Assembly: GCA_029858255.1 (NCBI GenBank)
Contig: JAOUFJ010000005.1
Span: 62,001-126,000, forward strand
Direction: 5' to 3'
Source of the DNA: a candidate division WOR-3 bacterium
GTDB lineage: Bacteria; Hydrothermota; Tepidihabitantia; SM23-42
Length of the DNA stretch: 64,000 nt
Of this stretch, positions 8,916 through 17,741 are shown piece after piece. Each line of letters begins with the position of its first letter. Positions within the stretch are counted from its first letter, which is position 1. The notes beneath the pieces are model-generated. The model had not been told where the DNA came from. It made no database searches and saw only the letters and a list, made by a program, of their open reading frames with translations. Position numbers and translations under genes: made by a program.

Positions 8916-9953
8916 GTGCATTGCAGGTTATGCAAAAACGAGCGAAAAATATCCAGAACGATGCCTTATTGTTCGTGTTGTATACGCGATAGGTTTGAAG
9001 AAATAGAATTGAGTATTCTAAGAATACATGGTAACACAAGAAAACCTTATGCACTACCACGTGCGGTCCCTGATTGTGACACCGGTATCAGATGTCAGTT
9101 ATGCGTTAATGAGTGTAGTATTGCAGAAGGTGAATTCGGATATTGCGGTGTGCGGCAGAACGTAGCCGGTAGGATCGTCGGTCCGGACAAGAACTGGGCG
9201 TATGCTGATTGGTATCACGATCCCCTGCCGACCAATTGCGTTGCTGATTGGGTATGTAAAGGAAGCAGAGACCATGGTTATACCAACCTGGCAGTCTTCT
9301 ATGAATCGTGCACTTTCAATTGTCTTTTCTGCCAGAACTGGCATTACCGTGACCGTAAGACAAGGACCACGACCGAAGATCTGTTGCGGGCAGCTGATGC
9401 TACGACCAGCTGCGTGTGTTTTTTTGGCGGAGACCCGACGCCCTTTGCCATGCATAGTCTGGAGGCAGCAAAACAGCTTAAAGAAAGAACGAGAAAACTC
9501 CGGATTTGCTGGGAGACCAATGGTTCGATTTCTCCTGATTTGATGGAGAAATGGGTGGATTGTGCGCTCGCTACTGATGGCTGTATTAAGATCGATTTCA
9601 AGACGTTCAACGAGAATCTGAATATCGCGCTGTGCGGAGTATCGAATAAGAATACAAGGAAGAATATCGAACTGGTCGCTCGCTATATTGGGGCGAGAGA
9701 AAAACTTCCAATTCTCATTGTAAGCACACTGCTGATACCGGGCCATATCGATGAGGCCGAACTCAGTTCCATGGCGAAGTTCATCGCTTCAGTCAATAAG
9801 GACATACCATGGTCTTTTCTCGGATTCTACCCGCATTTTCGGTTTAATGATCTGCCTTGCACCTCACACAAACAGGCTGAGATGGCGCTGTCTATTGCCA
9901 GAGACTACGGGATCAATAATACGCATCTGGGCAATGTTCATCTTTTGCAGTGA
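8916..9953 (+). CDS. Radical SAM protein of the AmrS/PflA-activase-like family
   Basis: A 345-residue radical SAM enzyme. The CxxxCxxC cluster motif reads CTFNCLFCQNW at about residues 132-142 and FFGGDPTP is the glycine-rich SAM-binding strand. The N-terminal region is rich in paired cysteines (CRLC, CSCC, CQLC, CSIAEGEFGYCGVR), a layout seen in the AmrS radical SAM proteins of the AmmeMemoRadiSam system and in PflA-like activases. The Memo and AMMECR1 partners are not in the window, so the substrate is unknown. It starts with GTG immediately after a promoter, lacks a ribosome site, and is transcribed divergently from hutH. Confidence 0.85.
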   Translation: MHCRLCKNERKISRTMPYCSCCIRDRFEEIELSILRIHGNTRKPYALPRAVPDCDTGIRCQLCVNECSIAEGEFGYCGVRQNVAGRIVGPDKNWAYADWYHDPLPTNCVADWVCKGSRDHGYTNLAVFYESCTFNCLFCQNWHYRDRKTRTTTEDLLRAADATTSCVCFFGGDPTPFAMHSLEAAKQLKERTRKLRICWETNGSISPDLMEKWVDCALATDGCIKIDFKTFNENLNIALCGVSNKNTRKNIELVARYIGAREKLPILIVSTLLIPGHIDEAELSSMAKFIASVNKDIPWSFLGFYPHFRFNDLPCTSHKQAEMALSIARDYGINNTHLGNVHLLQ

Positions 9954-10110
9954 CATTGTGGACAAGTGATCTAGTGGTCTACATGACCATCACTGTAATC
10001 TTATGTCCGCATCACTGTCCCGCTGCGCGGGGATCCTCGAATTACTTTGAGTTAAATACAGAACGCGAAAATTCGGGATAATCGATATACGAAGTGTAAG
10101 CCTGTTCCCA

Positions 10111-10138
10111 TTGATTGTTACGGTATTTAGAGTATACT
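10111..10138 (+). promoter_or_regulatory. Promoter of the flippase gene
   Basis: TTGATT (10111-10116), 16-bp spacer, TATACT (10133-10138). Only 14 nt separate the -10 box from the ATG at 10153, so the leader is at most about 8 nt and has no ribosome site. Confidence 0.55.
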
Positions 10139-10152
10139 GAATCCATAAACAA

Positions 10153-11559
10153 ATGAAGAAGATATCAAGGAATTTTCTGGCGGTGTTCTTCAGTGATGGC
10201 ATAACGCGCATCATCGGGTTTGCGGCGACTGTTTACATAGCGCGGCTGCTCGCAGTTGAAGGATTTGGTCTGATAAATTTCGGACTGGCGTTTATCAGTT
10301 ACGCACTTCTATTTGCCAACCCAGGGTTGACAGTGATCGGCGCTCGCGAGGTCGCAAAGGATGCAAGTGACCGCCGTTACATCGAGGAGATTCTGGGTTT
10401 GCGTCTGTTCCTGGCTGCTGTCATTTTCATAATTTTCTTCGCAGGTACGTTTCTCATTTCTGATGAAAGCATGACCAAGCAGGTCATTCTTCTCTATTCA
10501 GTGACATTGTTCCCTTTTGCCGTGCTGTTGGAGTTCGTATTTCAAGGTAGGGAAGAGATGGCATATATTGGCGTCAGCCGTATTCTCCAGTATGCCGTAT
10601 ATCTGATAGGGCTCCTTATCTTTGTGAAAAGCACTCGTGATATTCTGTTCGTCCCGTTCTCATTCGTCCTCGGTTATGCAGCATCTGCATTATTTTTGTT
10701 TGTCATTTATGTCAGAAAATACCGGTCATTCAGGTTCCGTTTTTCTTTTTCGCAATGGCGCGTGATCCTGACGGCGTCAATCCCGGTTGGCCTGGCGATT
10801 ATCTTTAATCAGGTAACGATAAGCCTGCCGCCGATCGTCCTCGGTCTGTTCAAGACGAATTATGATGTCGGTATTTTCAGTGCGGCATACAAAGTAGTCT
10901 TTACATTGTTGATAATTGAAAGAGTATTCTACTATGTTTTCTTCCCGGTACTTTCGAGACAGTACGCCGAGAACCCGGAAAAACTGAAGAGTAATTTCTC
11001 TTTTCTAACCAGGTTCCTCTTCGCGCTCACCATTCCACTCTCGCTGGGAGGATTAATGCTTGCGCCAGGTATTATCCATATCATCTTTGGTCAGGCATTT
11101 CATGATGCCTCGAATGTTCTGCGCGTTCTGCTCTTGTATTTCATGATCGTGCCAATTAATACGATCTACGGTTACGGGTTGATAGCAATAGATAGAGAGA
11201 AACAATTTTTCAGGATTATCACAATAACGGCCGTCATCAGCGCGGTACTAATATTTCTGCTGGGATTGAAATTCGGATTCTATGGCGCGGCACTTGCGTT
11301 GTTGATCAGCGAGTCTCTTAGCATCTTTCTAATGCACCGGGCGTTGAAGAGGGTCGTCCCGTTTGAAAGTATAAGGTACGCTCTGAAACCTCTGGGTGCA
11401 TCAATAGTGATGGTCGTTGTTTTGTATCTGGTCCAACCGTGGCATTTATTTACAGCGATCATAGCCGGTATCTGTGCTTACCTTGCAGTTTTCTATCTGA
11501 TCCGGGGATTCTCGGTGCAGGATTTGAAAAACATCAGGCACATGTTCCGCATCGGGTGA
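10153..11559 (+). CDS. Wzx-type polysaccharide flippase (MOP superfamily)
   Basis: A 468-residue integral membrane protein with about 12-14 predicted hydrophobic helices, of the polysaccharide transport/O-antigen flippase family (MOP superfamily). Such proteins move lipid-linked sugars across the inner membrane. The N terminus is typical: a short basic start (MKKISRNFLAVFFSDGITRI), then AARLLAVEGFGLINFG-like residues corresponding to the family's 'LGPEGFG' region. No glycosyltransferases lie next to it, so the carried glycan is unknown. It is monocistronic, with its own promoter and a hairpin at 11585-11615 behind it. Confidence 0.88.
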   Translation: MKKISRNFLAVFFSDGITRIIGFAATVYIARLLAVEGFGLINFGLAFISYALLFANPGLTVIGAREVAKDASDRRYIEEILGLRLFLAAVIFIIFFAGTFLISDESMTKQVILLYSVTLFPFAVLLEFVFQGREEMAYIGVSRILQYAVYLIGLLIFVKSTRDILFVPFSFVLGYAASALFLFVIYVRKYRSFRFRFSFSQWRVILTASIPVGLAIIFNQVTISLPPIVLGLFKTNYDVGIFSAAYKVVFTLLIIERVFYYVFFPVLSRQYAENPEKLKSNFSFLTRFLFALTIPLSLGGLMLAPGIIHIIFGQAFHDASNVLRVLLLYFMIVPINTIYGYGLIAIDREKQFFRIITITAVISAVLIFLLGLKFGFYGAALALLISESLSIFLMHRALKRVVPFESIRYALKPLGASIVMVVVLYLVQPWHLFTAIIAGICAYLAVFYLIRGFSVQDLKNIRHMFRIG

Positions 11560-11584
11560 GCACGGTTGTTTACAGCATTTGAAT

Positions 11585-11615
11585 GCAAGAGGGCTGCCAT
11601 AGGCAGCCCTCTTGC
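11585..11615. terminator. Bidirectional hairpin between convergent genes
   Basis: Perfect 14-bp inverted repeat (GCAAGAGGGCTGCC and its complement) with a 3-nt loop, placed between the stop of the flippase gene (11559) and the stop of the minus-strand lipoprotein gene (11637). It lacks a clear T-run, so it may be a terminator working on both strands or an mRNA 3'-end stabiliser. Confidence 0.65.
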
Positions 11616-11636
11616 TGAAGATCTTTGCTACCAATT

Positions 11637-12260
11637 CTACTGAATTGTACTGCTGACCAATTCCTTGGTGAATTCAGTTGTTACTGCTGTTGTCGGTATG
11701 CTCATGATATGTCTGACAATACCGACACCATCGGCAAACCAGTTATCCTGGGTCTGCCCGAGTGACGTGTATCTGATATCCCAACAGTCTGCATATGTGC
11801 CGGCCGGGACAGTAACGTCGTCCTGCCCGATCACTTCGGCAGTGAGCGTATCGGTCGTATCCGCATACACGGTCCACGTGTTACCGTCTACGATGGGTAA
11901 GACCAGGCTCGTATCCGGCTCAGTATCTGCGACGTCATTATATATCAGCACATGATCTCCGGTCGATTGAATATAAGTGGTATCAACAGAGTTCGTCATG
12001 GTAGTATCATCCCACAGCATGGTCGTAACCTGCTCCAGTACGTCGATGTTGCTGTTCAGGGTCGTTTCGCGCGTGATCTCGGTCGTTGATGTGCCGGTAT
12101 ATTGAATCGTATCACTGGTCATGATCAACCTGTATACAACGTCATAATTCCACACGTTCCCGACCGCAAGCGGGAAGTAGTGTTCGCCATTATTATCACT
12201 CTCGCCGTTGCAGCTGAATATTAATGTCACTAATGGCAGTAACCAGATCAGTTTTTTCAC
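11637..12260 (-). CDS. Small secreted lipoprotein, paralogue of the next gene
   Basis: A 207-residue protein of unknown function with a lipoprotein signal (MKKLIWLLPLVTLIFSC). It is related along its length to the product of 12414-13001: both share 'HY.PLAVG..W.Y', 'T..TTEITRE', an Asp/Thr-rich middle with 'EPDTSLVLP' and 'GNTWTV', then 'DVTVPAGTYADCW' and 'WFADGVGIV' near the end. These blocks are common in short beta-rich lipoproteins of FCB-group bacteria. It starts with GTG, with AGGAG 7 nt upstream. It has its own promoter and meets the flippase gene tail to tail. Confidence 0.8.
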   Translation of the reverse strand: MKKLIWLLPLVTLIFSCNGESDNNGEHYFPLAVGNVWNYDVVYRLIMTSDTIQYTGTSTTEITRETTLNSNIDVLEQVTTMLWDDTTMTNSVDTTYIQSTGDHVLIYNDVADTEPDTSLVLPIVDGNTWTVYADTTDTLTAEVIGQDDVTVPAGTYADCWDIRYTSLGQTQDNWFADGVGIVRHIMSIPTTAVTTEFTKELVSSTIQ

Positions 12261-12293
12261 ATTGTCTCCTTTCGTTGTAGTATGTGAATGCTA

Positions 12294-12321
12294 AATATAC
12301 AAAGAAATATGAGATAGTCAA
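12294..12321 (-). promoter_or_regulatory. Promoter of the 11637-12260 lipoprotein
   Basis: Minus strand TTGACT (12321-12316), 16-bp spacer, TATATT (12299-12294). This shows that the two tandem paralogues are transcribed separately. Confidence 0.6.
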
Positions 12322-12413
12322 GAGGTATTACTCTGTGCAGAGCATTCGCATACGTGTATGAAATACAGAATATAGCATTGTCTGTGCACTTCGTTGTGCT
12401 CTTGTGTTGCCCG

Positions 12414-13001
12414 TTATCTTCGGTTGAAATATGTCAGTTCTTTCAAAAATTCGCTTGTTGAACTGACCGATTGATGTTCAATAAGACCGACGTCAATTGC
12501 AAACCAGCTGTGGCCCGTAGCATTCAGTCCTGTATATTCGACGTGCCAGCATTCGGTGAACGTGCCGGCGGGAAGGGTGACATCCTCTAAACCAACTGCC
12601 TCGCCGGTCATATCTCCCCACGGTTCGGTACGCACGGTCCAGGTATTTCCGAGAACCAGCGGTAATACCAGCAGTGTGTCGGGCTCTGAATCATTCAGGT
12701 CACTGTAGAACAGAACATTGCCATCCTTTTCTTGAAGATATGAGGTATCAAGCCAGGCAGTCGTCGACGTGTCATCCCAGGTGGTTGATGTGACTTGTTC
12801 ATACAGCAGACCATGGGGTGAAGAGACTTCAGCAGTGATCGTGGAGGTTTGTACGCCGGTGTTTATGATCGTATCGGTCTGGGTTACAGCATATTCCCAC
12901 TGAAGCCCGACCGCCAGTGGATGATAGTCATCGATATCTTCCTCGGCACCACAGCTAATGATCAAGATCGCGGCCGGTATCAACAACAGATTTTTCTTCA
13001 T
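12414..13001 (-). CDS. Small secreted lipoprotein, paralogue of the preceding gene
   Basis: A 195-residue lipoprotein (MKKNLLLIPAAILIISC signal, Cys at residue 17) of unknown function. It shares 'YHPLAVGLQWEY', 'SEPDTLLVLPLVLGNTWTV', 'DVTLPAGTFTECWHVEY' and 'SWFAIDVGLIEH' with its tandem neighbour, which points to a local duplication followed by divergence. The ATG at 13001 is chosen over longer in-frame options because it follows GGGAGG by 7 nt and directly begins the signal peptide. A promoter lies upstream at 13058-13031. Confidence 0.8.
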   Translation of the reverse strand: MKKNLLLIPAAILIISCGAEEDIDDYHPLAVGLQWEYAVTQTDTIINTGVQTSTITAEVSSPHGLLYEQVTSTTWDDTSTTAWLDTSYLQEKDGNVLFYSDLNDSEPDTLLVLPLVLGNTWTVRTEPWGDMTGEAVGLEDVTLPAGTFTECWHVEYTGLNATGHSWFAIDVGLIEHQSVSSTSEFLKELTYFNRR

Positions 13002-13030
13002 AATGATTCCTCCCGTTCTTTCAGAAGACC

Positions 13031-13091
13031 AGTATAAAACTATGTCACAAGTTGTCAACCGTGTTGACTTTGCCAAATAAATATATATAAT
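13031..13091. promoter_or_regulatory. Back-to-back divergent promoters
   Basis: Minus strand: TTGACA (13058-13053), 16 bp, TATACT (13036-13031) for the lipoprotein. Plus strand: TTGACT (13064-13069), 16 bp, TATAAT (13086-13091) for the aldehyde dehydrogenase. The two -35 boxes are only 5 bp apart, so polymerase can probably occupy only one promoter at a time. Confidence 0.7.
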
Positions 13092-13175
13092 AAAATACTG
13101 GGGTGTTTTACGGCCCTTTTTTTGAACAATTTCAGATTGTTTGACCACAAACAAATACAAGAAACAGGAGGATTT

Positions 13176-14663
13176 GTGAAGAAGTATCAAAATCTAGTTA
13201 ACGGCAAATTGATGGATTCCAAATCAGGCCGCACATTTGAAAACCGCAATCCTGCGAACTGGGATGAAGTAGTTGGAGTATTTCCAAAATCAAATGTCGA
13301 GGACCTGAATCTGGCTATTGCCGCAGCAAAGAAGGCGTATAAGAAATGGCGCGCAGTACCATGGCCAAAACGGTCAGAGATCATGCGTCGGGCTGCCGAT
13401 ATCATGGTCGAAAAAAAAGAACACGTTTCACAGATCATGACGCGCGAGATGGGGAAGGTAATAAAGGAGACCAGGGGTGATATGCAGGAAGGCATCGACA
13501 CGGCATTGTATGCCGGGATTGAAGGCAGGAAATACTTTGGTTATACATTACCATCGGAGTTACCTGACAAATCCTGCATGACCAGACGCGACCCAATGGG
13601 TGTTTGGGGTCTGATCACGCCCTGGAATTTTCCAATTGCCATACCGTCCTGGAAGATATTTCCCTGTTTATTGAGCGGCAACACGGCTGTCATAAAACCC
13701 GCCACCTATACTCCTGCCAGCGTCGGTGAGCTGGCGCAGATCCTGCAGGAAGCAGGGTTGCCAGATGGTGTTCTTAATGTAATATACGGCGGCGGCGGCG
13801 AGATCGGGGAGGGTTTATTGAACCACCCGGACATTGCGGGCATTTCATTCACAGGGTCATCAGATATCGGAAGCAGGATCGGTGAGGTTTGCGGCAAGAC
13901 ACTGAAGCGCTGTTCCCTTGAACTGGGCGGCAAGAACGGCCAGGTTGTGCTCAAGGACGCGAATCTCGAGCTCGCCCTTGATGGTGTACTCTGGGGGGCA
14001 TTTGGCACCACCGGTCAGCGCTGTACCGCAACTTCAAGGCTGATAGTTGAAGAACCCGTGTACGACAAATTCGTTGAGATGCTGAAAGCCCACACCGAGA
14101 AGCTCAAGCTCGGGAACGGTTTGAACGAAGACGTCGATGTTGGACCGACCGTTAGCGAATCGCAAAGAGAATCGGTTCACGCGTACGTGGAGATCGGTAA
14201 GAAAGAGGGCGCCAAAATGATCACGGGCGGCACGTCATACACTGAAGGAGAATGCGCCAAGGGATGGTTCTACAAACCAACGATATTCATCGATGTCCTG
14301 CCAAACATGAGAATCGCGCAGGAAGAGATTTTTGGACCGGTACTTTCGGTAATCAAAGCCAGGAACTTTGAGGATGCAATCGATATACTCAACGGAACTA
14401 TATACGGTCTTTCATCGAGCATCTACACCAGCGACCTGAACCTTGCACACAAAGCGATCGAACTTGCCGAAACAGGGATCGTTTACATCAATGCGCCGAC
14501 GATCGGTGCAGAGTGTCATCTTCCGTTTGGTGGCATGAAGAACACGGGAAATGGTCACCGCGAGGGCGGCTGGACCGCTTACGAAATATTTACTGAAATA
14601 AAAACCGTGTATATCGACTACTCAAACAGGTTGCAGAAGGCGCAGATCGACACATGGGATTGA
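13176..14663 (+). CDS. NAD(P)-dependent aldehyde dehydrogenase
   Basis: Oxidises an aldehyde to the acid. The 495 residues follow the ALDH superfamily plan: [11 protein letters not shown] with the active-site Asn, the Rossmann glycine motif FTGSSDIG, the catalytic Glu in LELGGKNG and the catalytic Cys in TGQRCTA. The last segment resembles alpha-ketoglutaric-semialdehyde and aminoadipate-semialdehyde dehydrogenases. It overlaps a class III aminotransferase by 10 nt. The pair probably turns an omega-amino acid or diamine into a dicarboxylate (for example GABA, lysine or ornithine breakdown). GTG at 13176 is chosen over an upstream ATG at 13122 because it follows CAGGAGG by 5 nt. The leader is about 80 nt. 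Confidence 0.92.
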   Translation: MKKYQNLVNGKLMDSKSGRTFENRNPANWDEVVGVFPKSNVEDLNLAIAAAKKAYKKWRAVPWPKRSEIMRRAADIMVEKKEHVSQIMTREMGKVIKETRGDMQEGIDTALYAGIEGRKYFGYTLPSELPDKSCMTRRDPMGVWGLITPWNFPIAIPSWKIFPCLLSGNTAVIKPATYTPASVGELAQILQEAGLPDGVLNVIYGGGGEIGEGLLNHPDIAGISFTGSSDIGSRIGEVCGKTLKRCSLELGGKNGQVVLKDANLELALDGVLWGAFGTTGQRCTATSRLIVEEPVYDKFVEMLKAHTEKLKLGNGLNEDVDVGPTVSESQRESVHAYVEIGKKEGAKMITGGTSYTEGECAKGWFYKPTIFIDVLPNMRIAQEEIFGPVLSVIKARNFEDAIDILNGTIYGLSSSIYTSDLNLAHKAIELAETGIVYINAPTIGAECHLPFGGMKNTGNGHREGGWTAYEIFTEIKTVYIDYSNRLQKAQIDTWD

Positions 14664-16081
14664 TAAGAGCAAAGGCAAATATGGTCATGATCAATTCGAA
14701 GAAAGACGTTCGCAAGAACAGACGAATGAACGCTGCGAAAAGGAATAACACGAAAAAACCAACTATCTTAACAACTCTGCCCGGTCCAAAGGCGAAGGTG
14801 ATATTGAACAAAGACCACAAGTTCGTATCGCCGTCCTACACGCGTTCTTACCCTGCGGTGGTGGAGCGCGGCAAGGGTGTATGGGTGACCGATGTCGATG
14901 GCAACGTGTTTCTGGATTTTTCTGCCGGCATTGGTGTTGTTTCAACGGGTCATTGTCATCCTGCGGTCGTCAAGGTGATAAGGGACCAGGCAGGAAAACT
15001 CCTCCACATGTCCGGAACCGATTTCTACTATCCGAATCAGGCGAACCTGGCTGAGAAACTGGCCGAGATCGTACCCGGGGCGAAGAATAAAAAAGTATTC
15101 TTCGGCAATTCGGGGGCCGAGGCAGTGGAGTGTGCCATGAAGCTCGCACGGTATCACAAGAGAAGGGCGAGATACATCGCGTTCACCGGCGCATTTCACG
15201 GCCGCACTTTTGGAGCATTGTCATTGACCGCTTCTAAGGCAACACAGCGCAGGTACTTTGCTCCGCTTCTCTCAGGTGTAAGCCACGTCTCCTATGCCTA
15301 TTGCTATCGCTGTCCCTTTAATCTCCAGTACCCTTCATGTGATGTGGCTTGTGTTAAGCACATCGAGGACGTATTGTTGAAGAAGGTCGTGCCCGCCGAA
15401 GAAGTCGCCGCAGTATTTGTGGAGCCGATCCAGGGCGAAGGTGGTTACATAGTGCCGCCGCCAGGGTTCATGCCGGCGCTGCGGGCATTATGCGACAAGT
15501 ATGAGATTCTGCTCGTTGACGATGAGGTACAGTCGGGAATGGGCAGGACCGGTAAGATGTTTGCGATCGAGCATTTCAATACCAAGGCGGATATTTACTG
15601 CATAGCCAAGGGTGTTGCGTCAGGTTTGCCGCTCGGTGCATGTGTTGCGCGATCAGGGATTATGGACTGGGCACCCGGTTCTCATGCTTCGACTTTTGCC
15701 GGTAACCCGGTGAGTTGCGCGGCCGCTCTCAAGACGATAGAACTGCTGGAAAATGGTTTGATCGAGAATGCAGCACGGCTCGGTGAGATCGCACTTGCGC
15801 GTCTGACCGCGCTAAAAGAACACTATGATTTCATCGGCGATGTGCGCGGCAAGGGTCTGATGATCGGTGTTGAACTGGTGGGTGATGCGATTACCAAGGA
15901 GCCGGTAAAGGATCGGCGCAATGCCGTCGTGTATGAAGCTTTCAAGAACGGGCTGTTATTGCTTGGAGCCGGTGAATCGACCGTGCGGTTCATTCCACCG
16001 CTTGTTATAAATGAAAATGAGCTGCACATGGGCCTCGAGATATTTGAGCGAGCCCTGAAAAAAGTTTTTGGATTGAGATAA
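14654..16081 (+). CDS. Class III aminotransferase (ornithine/lysine/GABA type)
   Basis: PLP-dependent omega-aminotransferase, fold type I. It shows the family's SGAEAVECAMKLAR phosphate-side region, AFHGRT, the Asp of LLVDDEVQSGMGRTG and the PLP lysine in CIAKGVASG. The insertion YCYRCPFNLQYPSCDVAC is typical of an archaeal/bacterial clade that includes broad-specificity ornithine and lysine aminotransferases. Upstream of the homologous core lie about 35 very basic residues (KKDVRKNRRMNAAKR), which may mean the true start is one of the later ATGs (14681, 14687 or 14726). It would supply the aldehyde oxidised by the overlapping dehydrogenase. A terminator follows. Confidence 0.9.
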   Translation: MGLIRAKANMVMINSKKDVRKNRRMNAAKRNNTKKPTILTTLPGPKAKVILNKDHKFVSPSYTRSYPAVVERGKGVWVTDVDGNVFLDFSAGIGVVSTGHCHPAVVKVIRDQAGKLLHMSGTDFYYPNQANLAEKLAEIVPGAKNKKVFFGNSGAEAVECAMKLARYHKRRARYIAFTGAFHGRTFGALSLTASKATQRRYFAPLLSGVSHVSYAYCYRCPFNLQYPSCDVACVKHIEDVLLKKVVPAEEVAAVFVEPIQGEGGYIVPPPGFMPALRALCDKYEILLVDDEVQSGMGRTGKMFAIEHFNTKADIYCIAKGVASGLPLGACVARSGIMDWAPGSHASTFAGNPVSCAAALKTIELLENGLIENAARLGEIALARLTALKEHYDFIGDVRGKGLMIGVELVGDAITKEPVKDRRNAVVYEAFKNGLLLLGAGESTVRFIPPLVINENELHMGLEIFERALKKVFGLR

Positions 16082-16088
16082 AAAAAAG

Positions 16089-16107
16089 GGGCCGCTTTGA
16101 GCGGCCC
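16089..16107. terminator. Terminator after the ALDH-aminotransferase pair
   Basis: 7-bp stem GGGCCGC / GCGGCCC with a TTTGA loop, followed by TATTTTTTC and preceded by a run of A. It can therefore also end the minus-strand lipoprotein transcript that approaches from 16143. Confidence 0.85.
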
Positions 16108-16142
16108 TATTTTTTCAATTCTTTTGTTCTTTATTCCGACAC

Positions 16143-16619
16143 CTATGGCACCATCCAGATCCCGAACCAGACTTCCGCAGTATCGGTGTTCTCGAAATAC
16201 TCATCGACGGCGACGAAGCGCAGCAAGGCCCTGGCTGATTCGTTGGGACCTAGGTAATCACGCGCTGGGCCGAGTGGTACCCATATGTTTTCGAGAATGA
16301 ATGTGTCGACGACAGAAGGTGAGACAATGCCTTCGATCTTACCGTAGACTGAAATGGGTGGAGTCGAATAAAACACTAAAGTGTCGTCGGCATAGTAATC
16401 GATCGTGAATTCCTTTAGATAGCTGTCTATTGAATTTTCGGCTATGAAGTAGATTTCGGCAATTGGTGCGGCAAAAAGTGAGTCACCTTGCCAGGTATAC
16501 CATGCGACCGGGTTTATCCAGGTGATTTCAATGTCAGGTTTTAACTCCAGCGAATCCTTGGCGTAATCACATGCCATGAAAATCATCGCCAGCAGAATAA
16601 GTATCATCAACTTCTTCAT
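16143..16619 (-). CDS. Small lipoprotein of unknown function
   Basis: A 158-residue protein with a clear lipoprotein signal (MKKLMILILLAMIFMAC, Cys at 17). The mature part is acidic and aromatic-rich, predicted mainly beta, and looks like a single immunoglobulin-like or jelly-roll domain. No family was recognised. AGGAGG precedes the ATG, and a promoter with TTGACA lies upstream (16671-16644). It shares the terminator at 16089-16107 with the aminotransferase unit. Confidence 0.75.
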   Translation of the reverse strand: MKKLMILILLAMIFMACDYAKDSLELKPDIEITWINPVAWYTWQGDSLFAAPIAEIYFIAENSIDSYLKEFTIDYYADDTLVFYSTPPISVYGKIEGIVSPSVVDTFILENIWVPLGPARDYLGPNESARALLRFVAVDEYFENTDTAEVWFGIWMVP

Positions 16620-16643
16620 TATTCCTCCTTTTCGATTCTGTAA

Positions 16644-16671
16644 ATTTTATACAATATTTCAAATTTGTCAA
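16644..16671 (-). promoter_or_regulatory. Promoter of the 16143-16619 lipoprotein
   Basis: Minus strand TTGACA (16671-16666), 16-bp spacer, TAAAAT (16649-16644). A competing TATAAA at 16651-16646 would leave only 14 bp. Confidence 0.55.
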
Positions 16672-16717
16672 GTATTAATTTGTTTTGATTGCTCTCGCCC
16701 AGCTGGTATTGCCACTG

Positions 16718-17116
16718 TTATTTTCTGCCGCGCGGATTACGCCTTGATTTTTCTATATCGGGATGGTATTTCTGCACAAAAACATCCTCAAAATCATATA
16801 CATCTTTGAAATCATCGATGCTGTCCTCGGGTGTCTTGCTGAGGATGTGTTCATTAACCATGTTAATAACTATATTGCCGAAGTCGAGCGTATTTGTCAC
16901 TCCCCAGTGTTCAAAAACCATCTTTGTCATGGCCCCATAGCGCTTCAGGGCAAGATTCCTGATGCCTTCGAGCAATTGCCGTCCGGTGACATGCCCGCTC
17001 AACCCGAGCTCATGGCGTGTGTGATCCAATGCCTCCAGCGCGAATAAATATGCATCGACACTATATCTTGGATCGTTCTTAGCGATTTCTTTGATGTTCT
17101 TTTCGCTGCCGTTCAT
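16718..17116 (-). CDS. Minf_1886-family conserved protein
   Basis: A 132-residue soluble protein that resembles the uncharacterised Minf_1886 family: an N-terminal 'NDPRYSVDAYLFALEALDHT' block, the middle 'GHVTGRQLLEGIRNLALKRYG', then 'VFEHWGV..T.DFGNIVINM'. The C terminus is basic (RRNPRGRK). It lies 82 bp downstream of korC in the same direction and may be the last gene of the large energy operon. The function is unknown; the family is widespread in anaerobes and Planctomycetes-Verrucomicrobia. Confidence 0.72.
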   Translation of the reverse strand: MNGSEKNIKEIAKNDPRYSVDAYLFALEALDHTRHELGLSGHVTGRQLLEGIRNLALKRYGAMTKMVFEHWGVTNTLDFGNIVINMVNEHILSKTPEDSIDDFKDVYDFEDVFVQKYHPDIEKSRRNPRGRK

Positions 17117-17198
17117 ATCCTATAGACGCCTATGAGTCAAACTTGGAAGATGCGCACGAATACTATGGCGCACCGGTCAGAGATCTTCTTGCCGCTTA

Positions 17199-17741
17199 CT
17201 AATTCTGCTTGAGGCAGTCCTTGCCGTATGCGTAACCCTTCTCAAAACCCTTGAGATTCAAGGCGAGTGCCCGATCAGGTACTGAACCCGGGATCGCTTT
17301 TTTCATTGCTTCATAACTCACGACATCGGTGACTGCCGTGAAGAAACCCAGCATGACGAGGTTGGCAATGATCCTGTTGCCCAGTTCTTCGGCGAAGCGC
17401 GTGGCGGGTATTTTGAAGATCTTTATTTTTCCTCGAGGTCTTGGTGTAACGAGGTCTTCGTCAATTATCAGGGTTCCGTCTTCTTTGAGTTCTGACTCGT
17501 ATTTCTCATATGCCTCACGGGACATGGAGACGAGGATATGGGGTTTTGTGATGTATGGATAGAGTATTCTATCTTCGCTGACAACGAGCTGGGAACTGCA
17601 AGCACTACCTCGTGCTTCTGGACCAAAACTCTGGGTCATTGTTGCATTCTTGTTGTCGAAGATCGAGCTTGCCCTTCCGACGATGAAACCGGAACGGATG
17701 ATGCCCTGTCCGCCTAAACCAGAAAATCTAATCTCATACAT
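17199..17741 (-). CDS. korC: 2-oxoacid:ferredoxin oxidoreductase, gamma subunit
   Basis: A 180-residue gamma subunit of a four-subunit oxidoreductase that decarboxylates 2-oxoglutarate (or another 2-oxoacid) to the acyl-CoA and reduces ferredoxin, or runs in reverse. Family marks are the N-terminal GLGGQGIIRSG and SFGPEARGSACSSQLVVS. Together with the alpha and beta genes upstream it completes the catalytic core. Its ATG lies inside the last codons of korB (8-nt overlap), so the two are translationally coupled. It is the final subunit gene of the operon. Confidence 0.93.
   Translation of the reverse strand: MYEIRFSGLGGQGIIRSGFIVGRASSIFDNKNATMTQSFGPEARGSACSSQLVVSEDRILYPYITKPHILVSMSREAYEKYESELKEDGTLIIDEDLVTPRPRGKIKIFKIPATRFAEELGNRIIANLVMLGFFTAVTDVVSYEAMKKAIPGSVPDRALALNLKGFEKGYAYGKDCLKQN

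Noticed and set aside
16718-17116. Minf_1886-like gene as a Kor/Hdr subunit
   Set aside because: It has no cofactor motif and is 82 bp from korC; co-transcription is possible but a role in the complex is not supported.
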